A stretch of DNA of 21,351 nucleotides from UBA8752 sp964223495 (GTDB lineage Bacteria; Bacteroidota; Bacteroidia; Flavobacteriales_D; Sanyastnellaceae): positions 1 to 21,351 of the forward strand of contig CAXQGL010000075.1 of assembly GCA_964223495.1 (NCBI GenBank), given 5' to 3'. The position numbers were made by a program, and so were the translations under genes. Below the pieces are notes generated by a model. The model saw only the letters and a list, made by a program, of their open reading frames with translations. It had not been told where the DNA came from and did no database searches. The first letter of the stretch is position 1. Every line of letters starts with the position of its first letter. Below, one piece after another: positions 1-7,217 of this stretch.

Positions 1-90
1 GTAGAAACGGCGCTTGGTGCGGCGGTTCGAGTGGGAAACGTTGTTTCCGACCATGACCTTCTTTCCGGTAAGCTGGCAGATGCGGCTCAT
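1..90 (-). CDS. rpmB: 50S ribosomal protein L28 (N-terminal part)
   Basis: Component of the large ribosomal subunit. The 30 codons visible start at ATG (88-90) and read MSRICQLTGKK, followed by VGNNVSHSNRRTKRRF, which is the hallmark L28 N-terminus in Bacteroidota. The gene continues off the left edge, so only about the first third is present. It follows cinA on the same strand with a 63-base gap that holds a good promoter candidate and a small hairpin. In Bacteroidota rpmB is normally followed by rpmG, which would lie outside the window. Identification is confident despite truncation. Confidence 0.93.
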   Translation of the reverse strand, partial: MSRICQLTGKKVMVGNNVSHSNRRTKRRFY

Positions 91-120
91 GATATTCCTG
101 TTCCGAGGTTTTTGACGAAG

Positions 121-135
121 CCCGAAAATTTCGGG
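121..135 (-). other. small hairpin in the rpmB leader
   Basis: A near-perfect inverted repeat (CCCGAAA / TTTCGGG around one base) lies between the cinA stop and the rpmB start, just downstream of the candidate promoter. It would be at or near the 5' end of the rpmB transcript. No run of U follows it, so it does not look like an intrinsic terminator. It may be a leader structure that protects or regulates the ribosomal protein mRNA. The function is inferred only from position. Confidence 0.4.
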
Positions 136-139
136 AGTG

Positions 140-170
140 CAAAGGTGCGGTTTTCAGAGTGAATCCGCAA
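140..170 (-). promoter_or_regulatory. candidate Bacteroidota promoter for rpmB
   Basis: On the minus strand a TTG (168-170) is followed after 20 bases by CACCTTTG (140-147), then CA. This fits the Bacteroidota sigma-ABfr pattern (TTTG/TTG, about 19-20 bases, TAnnTTTG) with one mismatch in the -7 box. Transcription would start near 133-136, about 45 bases before the rpmB ATG. The -33 element lies inside the last codons of cinA (stop at 154-156), so rpmB can be transcribed independently of cinA. Confidence 0.55.
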
Positions 171-1455
171 CCCCTGTGACCGGTTTTGAGCGCAGGGCTT
201 CCTCCCTCCCGGTTTCAAGGGCCAATCGACAGGCTGCCCGGATGCTCATTCCGATGTTGCGCGTCCTGTCCCGACCGAATCGGTGCTCCACCCAATGCAT
301 TCCGGACGGCCCGGCACACGCCATGTGCACAGTGCCCACAGGTTTTCCGGGAGATCCCCCATCGGGTCCTGCAATACCGGTGATCGCCACGGCGAAATCT
401 GAACCGAACCGCACACGGGCCCCTTCCGCCATGGCCCGGGCCACGGTTTCGGACACCGCACCTTCCGAAGCGATCAAGGTCGCATCCACACCAAGCATGG
501 CCGTCTTGGCGGCATTCGAATAAGCCTGCACGCCACCGATAAAAAAGGCGCTGGCCCCGGGGCGGGACACCAACAAGGCGCCGAGCCCTCCCCCGGTGCA
601 ACTTTCCGCCACGGAAAGGGTCCAGCCGTGGGCCAGCCACAGCTTCGACAACTCCTCCTCCACGGTCAATCCGTTTTCGGACACCACCCACTCACCCAGC
701 CGTTCCAAGATCGCCGCATGGGCGGCATCCAAGTCCGAAACGGCTCCACCATCCGCAGTCAACCGCATGCGCACGCTGCCGGGACTCGGCAGGTAGGCCA
801 ACTTGACACCCCGGGCCTCCCATTCCGTCTCAAGGTCCACAATGCGGGCGGCCAATTGGCTCTCCCCTGTTCCCATCGTCAAGAGGGAGCGGTGCGCCCG
901 CTCGGGGTGGCGCCCCTCCGATTCCAATCGCACGCGCATGGCAGGCAGGACACCGTGTACCATGATGTGCTCCATCTCGTAGGGCACCCCGGGCATCGAA
1001 ACCGTCACGCCGCCCTCACGCTCGAACCACATGCCACTGGCCGTTCCCAAGGGGTTGTCCAACGGTGTGCAAGCCTCCGGCAGGAGTGCCTGATCACGGT
1101 TGACCTGCAACACCTCGCGGCCACGACGCTCGAACCAGGCCACGATGCGCTCCTCAATGTCCGCATGCCGCACCAGACGGGTATTGAAATGCCCGCACAG
1201 GACGTGCTTCGTGATGTCGTCACGGGTCGGGCCCAGCCCCCCTGTCAGCAACACCAGATCGGCCCTGGATTCCGCATCCAAAAGGGCCTCCGTGATGGCT
1301 TCCGATGTATCGGAAACCGCCACACAGCGGTTGACTTGCCATCCCTCCTGTTCGAGGATACGGCCCATCCAGGCGGCGTTGGTGTTGACCGTCTGTCCAA
1401 TCAGCAGTTCATCGCCGATGGACACGATTTCCACCAACAGCCGCCCGGAAGCCAT
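154..1455 (-). CDS. cinA: CinA family protein (nicotinamide-nucleotide amidase / COG1058)
   Basis: A full two-domain CinA of 433 residues. The N-terminal MoaB/MogA-like domain (about 5-175) shows IVSIGDELLIG, LLTGGLGPTRDD and PGVPYEM. The C-terminal PncC-type amidase domain (about 268-415) shows SVAESCTGG and AITGIAGPDGG. The family hydrolyses NMN to nicotinate mononucleotide and may also remove damaged pyridine nucleotides, acting in the cytoplasm. The ATG at 1453-1455 lies six bases after the stop of the upstream secreted-protein gene. The cinA-rpmB order is common in Bacteroidota. The old name 'competence/damage-inducible' reflects operon history in other phyla and does not imply a competence role here. 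Confidence 0.93.
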   Translation of the reverse strand: MASGRLLVEIVSIGDELLIGQTVNTNAAWMGRILEQEGWQVNRCVAVSDTSEAITEALLDAESRADLVLLTGGLGPTRDDITKHVLCGHFNTRLVRHADIEERIVAWFERRGREVLQVNRDQALLPEACTPLDNPLGTASGMWFEREGGVTVSMPGVPYEMEHIMVHGVLPAMRVRLESEGRHPERAHRSLLTMGTGESQLAARIVDLETEWEARGVKLAYLPSPGSVRMRLTADGGAVSDLDAAHAAILERLGEWVVSENGLTVEEELSKLWLAHGWTLSVAESCTGGGLGALLVSRPGASAFFIGGVQAYSNAAKTAMLGVDATLIASEGAVSETVARAMAEGARVRFGSDFAVAITGIAGPDGGSPGKPVGTVHMACAGPSGMHWVEHRFGRDRTRNIGMSIRAACRLALETGREEALRSKPVTGVADSL

Positions 1456-1461
1456 CGTTGA

Positions 1462-3378
1462 TCAGCGGATGGACAGGCGCTCGATGCTGCGTGCACCGGA
1501 GCCACTGACCTCCACGGTGTAGATGCCCGGCGTGAGGTCGGACACATCGAGACGGGCCAGCTTGCCTTGAACGCGCGCCTGGCGGACCAAACGGCCGCCC
1601 ATATCACGCACGCGGATTTCCGCACCGAACAGGAGGTCGTCCAGGACAATCTCCACCATCGCATCAGCGGGGTTCGGGAAAAGACCAAAGCCCACCTCAT
1701 CGATTTCTCCGACACCGACGTAATCCTCGAATTCCACATCGGCGCAGTCGTCGAGATCCTCTACATCGATGGCCAAGGCAATGATGTCGTTGATGTCGAT
1801 CGGGTCCTCGTCTCCGCGAACATGCAGCCCCGGCTCGAAATCACTCTGGTAGGTCATGTTGAGCTGGCCGCCTTGGATGCGCTGTGGAATACAGGGGAAT
1901 ACACTCTCGATCAGATCGAAATCCAGGTCGGGCGTCACATCACATGCCGTCTCCGAATTCCAGGTGTCACCACCGTCCGTGGAGTGGACCAGATAACAGT
2001 GGCGGTAGTTCTGTACCCCCGTGCTAAAGTTCTCCATCAGCGCACTGTACGCCACCACGATCGTGTTGGACTCGACCACCAGTCCGGCGGATGGCTGGGA
2101 GCTGATGCTCACGAAGTAACCGGCGATGTCATCCTCGAAATCGAGGGTGCCACTCTCATCGATGTCATAGGCATAGGCAATGGTCACGCTCGTGTCCGGG
2201 CCCATGTCGTTGCGCCAGTATTCAAGACCATTGGTGTACGGATAGTAGCTGGTGGTACCATCCGTCGTATCGCTGTCCGCGTAGAACATGGCACCGAAGA
2301 AGACGTGCACGCCTCCCGCATCATCCACGAGCACATCGCCCGCGCGGTCGGAGTTCAGGAACATGGCATTTCCGTTCGCATCCACCGCATCGGCAATGGC
2401 CGTGTCGAGCAGGGCACCGGAATCCACGATGTAGTTGTCCACCGGGAAATCGATGACCGTCTCGTAGCTCCAGGTCTCACCGTTGTCCTGGGAGATCATG
2501 GCGAAGGTGTCGTAGAATCCATTGAAGCAGGCAAACGCAACAGTCTCACCATCGGCATGGATGGCATAGGAGTCGGCCACCATTCCAGCCGGGAAACTGG
2601 AGGTGTCGAGTTCAGCGAACGTCTGCATGTCCCAGTTGGCGCCGCCATCGGTGGAACGCATGTAGACGAGGGCCCCATCCTGTCCATTGTAGAGTACACC
2701 ACCATTCGCAACCGGAGCGGTGATGCAGATCGCGTGAATCGAGTTTCCGTCAGGACCACCGACGGAAGCGCGCGGCCACAGATGCCAGATATCGGATCCC
2801 GTCTCTTCATCCTGAAGGGCGGGCAAGGTGTTGGTCACCCATGATCCACTGCCGGTGGCATCACGGGTGGTGAAAACGAGACCACCGGTGCTGGCGTGGC
2901 TCAAGGCGAACTCGCTGCCATTGGCGAGGTGACCCAGGGAGGGCCATCCAATCCGGACGTCCTCGATCCTGTCGTAGGGAATCTCTCCCCAATCCGCTTC
3001 CAGATTGGCATCCTTGTGGTTGTAGCCCGTACCGCGGTCACTGAAGGGTGAAGTCTCCAGGGACTGGATCCATCCCGCACTCACCCCTCCTCCGGAACTG
3101 ACCACACGGTCGTCCACCGCGTAATTGGACTGGAGGTCGTACTGGGTGTATCCGATGACCTGACGTTGGATGACCATTTCCCGCAGTTGCAGGTGGTCAA
3201 TGTCACCCACATTCTGTGAGGCCATGGGTTGATAGGGAATGATCTCCTCTCCCGTCATGTTCATGGTGGGAACGGGGGCCTGCACCTGATGGGCGGCGTC
3301 AAGGCGTTGGAAACTCTGGGCCTGTACGGCCGAAAATGCCGCGCAGAGTGCGGCCAGCGTAAGGGTTGCGATTCGCAT
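1462..3378 (-). CDS. T9SS-secreted BNR-repeat (sialidase-fold-like) protein
   Basis: A 638-residue exported protein. Residues 1-20 form a Sec signal peptide ending AVQAQ. Three BNR/Asp-box motifs are visible (STDGGANW near 242, SQDNGETW near 296, STDGGDTW near 466), suggesting a beta-propeller like those of sialidases or photosystem-assembly-like proteins. An EF-hand-like loop (DIDESGTLDFED, near 405-416) could bind calcium. The last 75 residues form a type A T9SS sorting domain: FPNPAD near 567, MGGRLV near 593, and LTPGIYTVEVSG near 615. The protein should cross the outer membrane and be anchored or released at the cell surface. Asp boxes do not prove enzyme activity, and I cannot identify sialidase catalytic residues. 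It sits oddly just upstream of cinA, six bases apart. Confidence 0.85.
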   Translation of the reverse strand: MRIATLTLAALCAAFSAVQAQSFQRLDAAHQVQAPVPTMNMTGEEIIPYQPMASQNVGDIDHLQLREMVIQRQVIGYTQYDLQSNYAVDDRVVSSGGGVSAGWIQSLETSPFSDRGTGYNHKDANLEADWGEIPYDRIEDVRIGWPSLGHLANGSEFALSHASTGGLVFTTRDATGSGSWVTNTLPALQDEETGSDIWHLWPRASVGGPDGNSIHAICITAPVANGGVLYNGQDGALVYMRSTDGGANWDMQTFAELDTSSFPAGMVADSYAIHADGETVAFACFNGFYDTFAMISQDNGETWSYETVIDFPVDNYIVDSGALLDTAIADAVDANGNAMFLNSDRAGDVLVDDAGGVHVFFGAMFYADSDTTDGTTSYYPYTNGLEYWRNDMGPDTSVTIAYAYDIDESGTLDFEDDIAGYFVSISSQPSAGLVVESNTIVVAYSALMENFSTGVQNYRHCYLVHSTDGGDTWNSETACDVTPDLDFDLIESVFPCIPQRIQGGQLNMTYQSDFEPGLHVRGDEDPIDINDIIALAIDVEDLDDCADVEFEDYVGVGEIDEVGFGLFPNPADAMVEIVLDDLLFGAEIRVRDMGGRLVRQARVQGKLARLDVSDLTPGIYTVEVSGSGARSIERLSIR

Positions 3379-3394
3379 GGTTGGTTCAGGTTTG

Positions 3395-3408
3395 AGGGGA
3401 AATCCCCT
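3395..3408. repeat. 14-base palindrome between psd and the T9SS gene
   Basis: AGGGGA and TCCCCT flank two A residues, forming a perfect inverted repeat within the 54 bases between the psd stop and the start of the secreted protein. No U run follows on the minus strand, so it is not a convincing terminator. It could be a regulator site for the secreted protein gene or a weak RNA hairpin. Only the symmetry is seen; the function is unknown. Confidence 0.35.
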
Positions 3409-3432
3409 ACCGAATCGCGGAAGTTAAGACAC

Positions 3433-4089
3433 TTAGCGCAACCGCGCGAGCACAGTGGAACGGGCCACCACCCGGTCGCCCGGCTCGACGAGGATTTCAG
3501 AGTCCAATGGGAGGTACAGATCGATCCTCGATCCGAACAGGATGAAACCGCATTCCTGGGCATGCTCCACGTCCTGACCCTCCTCCACGAACCAACGGAT
3601 GCGCCGGGCCACCGCCCCTGCAATCTGACGCCACACTACGAGGCCGTGGGGCGTGCGCTGACCGAACGTGGTCCGCTCATTCAAAGTGGAGGACTTCTCA
3701 TGCCACGCCACGAGATACTCCCCCTCGTGGTACTTGAAATATTCCAGCGGCCCTCCGATGGGTGCCCATTGGGCGTGTACGTCGAAGATGCTGAGGAATA
3801 CGCAGACCTTGATGGCCTTTCCTCCGATGACTTCAGGCTCATCGACCTCCTCGACCAGCACCACCTTTCCATCGCTGACGGCCGTCACCTCGTTGGGCGC
3901 GGCATCGAAGGGCCTTGGGGGAATCCTGAAGAACCAGAGGACCAGGCAGCACAGCACGGTGAGGGCCCCACCAACGAGGATTTCCACCCAGGTCGGAACT
4001 GACGGAATCTGATGCACGAGCAGCATGAGCAGCACGGCCACAGCAAAGAAGACGAGAATGACACGGTAGCCCGCGGGGTGGATATACAT
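3433..4089 (-). CDS. psd: phosphatidylserine decarboxylase (short, archaetidylserine-decarboxylase-like type)
   Basis: Makes phosphatidylethanolamine from phosphatidylserine at the inner membrane. The 218-residue product has two N-terminal hydrophobic stretches (about 8-26 and 36-54), then the family core. The FGSR motif (185-188) is the self-cleavage site that produces the pyruvoyl cofactor at Ser187. The FDVH segment (102-105) matches the conserved Asp/His region, although the usual Arg in VHVNRAP is Trp here (VHAQWAP). I chose the ATG at 4087-4089 (MYIHPAGYR) because a longer frame to 4128 would run 29 bases into cdsA. The gene begins 10 bases after the cdsA stop, as the last member of the ftsH-DUF2007-cdsA-psd run, next to the enzyme making its CDP-diacylglycerol precursor. 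Confidence 0.9.
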   Translation of the reverse strand: MYIHPAGYRVILVFFAVAVLLMLLVHQIPSVPTWVEILVGGALTVLCCLVLWFFRIPPRPFDAAPNEVTAVSDGKVVLVEEVDEPEVIGGKAIKVCVFLSIFDVHAQWAPIGGPLEYFKYHEGEYLVAWHEKSSTLNERTTFGQRTPHGLVVWRQIAGAVARRIRWFVEEGQDVEHAQECGFILFGSRIDLYLPLDSEILVEPGDRVVARSTVLARLR

Positions 4090-4099
4090 GGCGCGAAAA

Positions 4100-4762
4100 T
4101 CAGAAAAGCTGCAACAGGATGGCCGCAATCGGAGCAGAAATAAAATGGGAATCGAACCTGTCGAGCACGCCGCCGTGTCCTGGCAGGATCGTGCCCGAAT
4201 CCTTGATGCCCGCCTTGCGCTTCAGAGCGCTCTCCATCAAGTCTCCAATGGGGCCGAATACGGACACGACAGCGCCCAGCCCCGCCCATTGAGCGGGCGG
4301 GAGTCCTGCCCATCCGTCATCCAGTCCCATGATGCAATAGGCCACAGCCATCGTGGCCAAGGCACCACCGGCCCAGCCCTCCCAGGTCTTTCCAGGTGAA
4401 ATGGAGGGGGCCAATTTGTGTCGGCCCAACGTCCGCCCAAAGATGTATGCCGCCGTATCGTTGGTCCAGAGCAAGACGAACCAACCCAGCGGCAGGACTG
4501 CGTCGTATTGACCTTTCGACCAGCCGATGAAGAACAAGCCGGCAATGGGAACCGCCACCATGAGCATGCCGGCCAGCATCGCCCCGGCCGGAGGCCACCC
4601 GGGATAGGCCGACCGGAGGGCATCCCGTCCCTCCTGAGATCCCGCATAAAACAGGACAGCCAACAGGATGGACCACGTCCAGGAGCCGCCCATGATGGAC
4701 GCCAATATGGCCGAAACCAACACCAGACCGGTGAGGGACCGGATGAACCACTCGTTCCGCAT
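4100..4762 (-). CDS. cdsA: phosphatidate cytidylyltransferase (CDP-diglyceride synthase)
   Basis: Converts phosphatidic acid and CTP to CDP-diacylglycerol, the branch-point precursor of bacterial phospholipids, in the inner membrane. The 220-residue protein is mostly hydrophobic helices. Near the C-terminus it carries the complete CdsA signature SALKRKAGIKD followed by LPGHGGVLDRFDS. It is shorter than the usual 260-285 residues, but the N-terminus (MRNEWFIRSLTGLVLV) resembles normal Bacteroidota starts, so the loss appears to be in internal helices. Its ATG shares one base with the stop of the upstream DUF2007 gene (TGATG), indicating translational coupling. The downstream psd uses the same pathway. 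Confidence 0.92.
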   Translation of the reverse strand: MRNEWFIRSLTGLVLVSAILASIMGGSWTWSILLAVLFYAGSQEGRDALRSAYPGWPPAGAMLAGMLMVAVPIAGLFFIGWSKGQYDAVLPLGWFVLLWTNDTAAYIFGRTLGRHKLAPSISPGKTWEGWAGGALATMAVAYCIMGLDDGWAGLPPAQWAGLGAVVSVFGPIGDLMESALKRKAGIKDSGTILPGHGGVLDRFDSHFISAPIAAILLQLF

Positions 4763-4968
4763 CAGGACTGTTCAGGCGCCAATCCCAACACCACGCGCGC
4801 CCGGTCTGCCTCCTTGGAAGGCACCATGACACGCAATTCTCCAAAGCCGTAGCTGCTGTCGCGCTGATTCAGGACCAAGGCAGGAATGCCCGCTCCCTCG
4901 AGTGCATTCTTCATCAAATCGGCCCGGAACGCCTGCGATTCAATCAGGATACAATCCCAGCCCTCCAT
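4762..4968 (-). CDS. DUF2007 small protein (putative signal-transducing protein)
   Basis: A 68-residue soluble protein that matches the DUF2007 family by eye: an N-terminal beta strand (CILIESQAFRADLMKNAL), a middle segment (GIPALVLNQRDSSYGFGELRVMVP), and a C-terminal helix (EADRARVVLGL). The fold is GlnB-like/ferredoxin-like, and the function is not established. Its ATG directly follows the ftsH stop codon with no gap, and its stop overlaps the cdsA start. It is therefore locked between the membrane protease and CDP-diacylglycerol synthase. That placement suggests a role tied to membrane-protein or lipid homeostasis, but this is inference only. Confidence 0.8.
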   Translation of the reverse strand: MEGWDCILIESQAFRADLMKNALEGAGIPALVLNQRDSSYGFGELRVMVPSKEADRARVVLGLAPEQS

Positions 4969-7023
4969 TCAGGCGGCGTTCTCGTCGGGATCCACCGCGG
5001 AATCCGAATCCGGAGTCTCCTGGTCGTCATCCCCGGACACATCGGTTGTTTCCGCCGCAGCCGGGGCATCCGTGGCATCCGCCTCATTTTCGACGGCGTC
5101 CACCTTGGCGCTGCCCTGCACTCCCTCCAAGGCCTTGGACTCCCATTGGCGCTCTCCGAGCAACTCGACCAGGTCCTCCTTGAAGAGCACCTCCCGCTCG
5201 AGCAGGCGCTCAGCCAAGGCGGTCAACTTGTCCTTGTGCGTCTCGAGGATTTCCCGAGCTTTCGCATAAGCCCGCTCGATGATGGCCCCGGCCTCCTCGT
5301 CTATGATGCGGGCGGTCTCTTCGCTGTATGGCTTGGTGAACGTCGCCTCGGCTCGGGGATCGTAGAAGCTGCGGTTGCCAATCCGCTTGTTGAGTCCGTA
5401 TACACTGACCATGGCATAGGCCTGCTTGGTCACCTTCTCCAAGTCGCTGAGCGCCCCGGTGGAGATCTTGCCGAAGGTCAATTCCTCTGCCGCACGGCCT
5501 CCCAGCGCAGCGCACATCTCATCGAAAATCTGCTCCGTCGTGGTGATGTGGCGTTCTTCGGGAAGGTACCAGGCCGCACCGAGCGACTGTCCGCGGGGCA
5601 CGATGGTCACCTTGACCAGTGGAGATGCATGCTCGAGCATCCAGCTTACGGTGGCATGCCCTGCCTCGTGGAATGCGATGGTGCGCTTCTCCCCATCCGT
5701 AATGAGTTTGTTCTTCTTCTCCAGACCGCCCACCACGCGGTCCACGGCATCGAGAAAATCCTGCTTGCCCACCTGGCCCGCATCGCGTCTGGCGGCGATC
5801 AGCGCCGCCTCGTTGCAGATGTTGGCGATGTCGGCACCGCTGAAGCCAGGCGTCTGCCGGGCAAGGAATTCAACGTCGATGGTATCATCCGTTTTGAGCG
5901 GCCTGAGGTGCACCTGGAAAATGGCCTCCCGCTCCTTCAGGTCGGGCATGTCCACGTAGATCTGCCGGTCGAAACGTCCGGCCCGCATCAACGCACTGTC
6001 CAGGATATCCGCCCGGTTCGTGGCCGCGAGGATGATGACCCCGCTGTTGGTGCCGAAGCCGTCCATCTCGGTGAGCAACTGGTTCAAGGTGTTCTCCCGC
6101 TCGTCGTTCGAGCCGATGCTGGCATTCTTGCCACGGGCGCGTCCAACGGCGTCGATTTCATCGATGAAGACAATGCACGGGCTCTTGTCCTTGGCCTGCT
6201 TGAACAGGTCACGCACCCGACTCGCACCGACCCCGACGAACATCTCCACGAAATCCGAACCACTCAACGAGAAAAACGGCACCTGGGCTTCTCCCGCCAC
6301 GGCCTTGGCAAGCAGGGTCTTTCCGGTTCCTGGGGGGCCGACCAACAAGGCCCCCTTTGGAATCTTGGCCCCGAGGTCGGTGTATTTCTGGGGGTTCTTC
6401 AGGAATTCCACAATCTCGGCCAATTCTTCCTTGGCGCCTTCCAGACCCGCGACATCCTTGAAATTGACCTGCGTCGAATTCTCCTTGTCGAACAACTGGG
6501 CCTTGGATTTGCCGATGTTGAAGATCTGGCCTCCGGCACCGCCGCCGCCGCCAAGCCTGCGCATCAGGACCATCCAGACTCCCACCATCACCGCCAGCAC
6601 GATAATGTAGAATACCAGTTGCTGCCCCCATTCATTGGGCCGTTCATAACGCACTTCGACCGAACCGTCGGCCGACAACTGGTCCAACCTGTCGATGTTC
6701 TTCTCGGAGGGCGGGATCTCCACCATCAGGTCGGCTCCCCTGAACATGCCCCCACCAAGCGGACTCTGAGGGCGGGCCTTCATGATGGAATCGCGCGCCG
6801 CATCCGTGTACCAGGCCTCGGCCATCATTCCGTTGTGGCTGATGCGGCTGAATTCTCCCCTTTCGGCCTTGCGGACCAGCTCCTGGAAGCTCACATTGCC
6901 CACGCCTCCGTTGGCTCCGCCGGAAAGGATCATGGCAATCAGCAGTGCTCCGATACCCGCGTATACCCAATAGAAGTTGAAATTCGGCCGTGCCTGCTTC
7001 CTGTCGTTCTGTTGCTCTTCCAT
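4969..7023 (-). CDS. ftsH: ATP-dependent zinc metalloprotease FtsH
   Basis: Membrane-anchored AAA+ protease that degrades misassembled membrane proteins and regulatory proteins such as LpxC in some bacteria. The 684-residue product has TM1 (about 17-37), an extracytoplasmic FtsH_ext domain, TM2 (about 135-154) and a glycine-rich linker. The AAA module follows: Walker A GPPGTGKT (229-236), Walker B VFIDEID (285-291), second region of homology (about 333-353). The zinc site is HEAGH (452-456) with Asp527 in SDLEKVT as third ligand. The C-terminal tail (about 640-684) is strongly acidic and low-complexity. I chose ATG 7021-7023 (MEEQQNDRKQ) because the 48 extra residues upstream are not family-like and lie in the divergent promoter region. 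Confidence 0.97.
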   Translation of the reverse strand: MEEQQNDRKQARPNFNFYWVYAGIGALLIAMILSGGANGGVGNVSFQELVRKAERGEFSRISHNGMMAEAWYTDAARDSIMKARPQSPLGGGMFRGADLMVEIPPSEKNIDRLDQLSADGSVEVRYERPNEWGQQLVFYIIVLAVMVGVWMVLMRRLGGGGGAGGQIFNIGKSKAQLFDKENSTQVNFKDVAGLEGAKEELAEIVEFLKNPQKYTDLGAKIPKGALLVGPPGTGKTLLAKAVAGEAQVPFFSLSGSDFVEMFVGVGASRVRDLFKQAKDKSPCIVFIDEIDAVGRARGKNASIGSNDERENTLNQLLTEMDGFGTNSGVIILAATNRADILDSALMRAGRFDRQIYVDMPDLKEREAIFQVHLRPLKTDDTIDVEFLARQTPGFSGADIANICNEAALIAARRDAGQVGKQDFLDAVDRVVGGLEKKNKLITDGEKRTIAFHEAGHATVSWMLEHASPLVKVTIVPRGQSLGAAWYLPEERHITTTEQIFDEMCAALGGRAAEELTFGKISTGALSDLEKVTKQAYAMVSVYGLNKRIGNRSFYDPRAEATFTKPYSEETARIIDEEAGAIIERAYAKAREILETHKDKLTALAERLLEREVLFKEDLVELLGERQWESKALEGVQGSAKVDAVENEADATDAPAAAETTDVSGDDDQETPDSDSAVDPDENAA

Positions 7024-7217
7024 ACTGTTTCTCAACCACGGGCCTTCCACTTCTGTTCGGACCGAAGCGGAAAGAACACCCAAGGACCCTAGCGAAACTA
7101 CAAAGGAGGGGACAGCTGCAGCCTTTCCTGAGGGCCCTGTGAAGGAAAATTCACAAATGGACCGCAACCTCCGAAACTCATCGCTGTGGCATACCTTACG
7201 ATTTAACCGAATTCAAA
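7024..7217. promoter_or_regulatory. divergent intergenic region, ftsH / redox operon
   Basis: The only sizeable gap in the window (194 bases), between two divergent operons, so it should hold both promoters. For ftsH, minus-strand CTCCTTTG (7101-7108) keeps the TTTG of the Bacteroidota -7 box but not the TA; TAGTTTCG (7093-7100) is a 7/8 match to TAnnTTTG. Neither has a clear -33 partner. For the redox operon the best plus-strand candidate is TACCTTAC (7192-7199), a 6/8 match, about 18 bases before the GTG start. A short dyad TTCGG-A-CCGAA (7056-7066) lies in the ftsH leader. None is strong; the redox operon may need an activator or alternative sigma factor. Confidence 0.4.

Noticed and set aside
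628..1461. 277-residue open frame opposite cinA
   Set aside because: Antisense shadow of a well-conserved gene with no domain of its own.
1567..2844. 425-residue open frame opposite the T9SS protein
   Set aside because: No family resemblance; the minus-strand frame has a signal peptide, Asp boxes and a sorting domain.
3395..3408. Palindrome as an intrinsic terminator after psd
   Set aside because: The stem is at most six base pairs with a two-base loop, and there is no U run after it on the minus strand.
5146..7092. 648-residue open frame opposite ftsH
   Set aside because: It lies entirely antisense to a clear FtsH, has no recognisable domain, and is explained by GC-rich codon structure.
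7024..7167. 48-residue N-terminal extension of FtsH
   Set aside because: The extension is not family-like and covers the likely promoter region; ATG 7023 gives the normal FtsH start before TM1.
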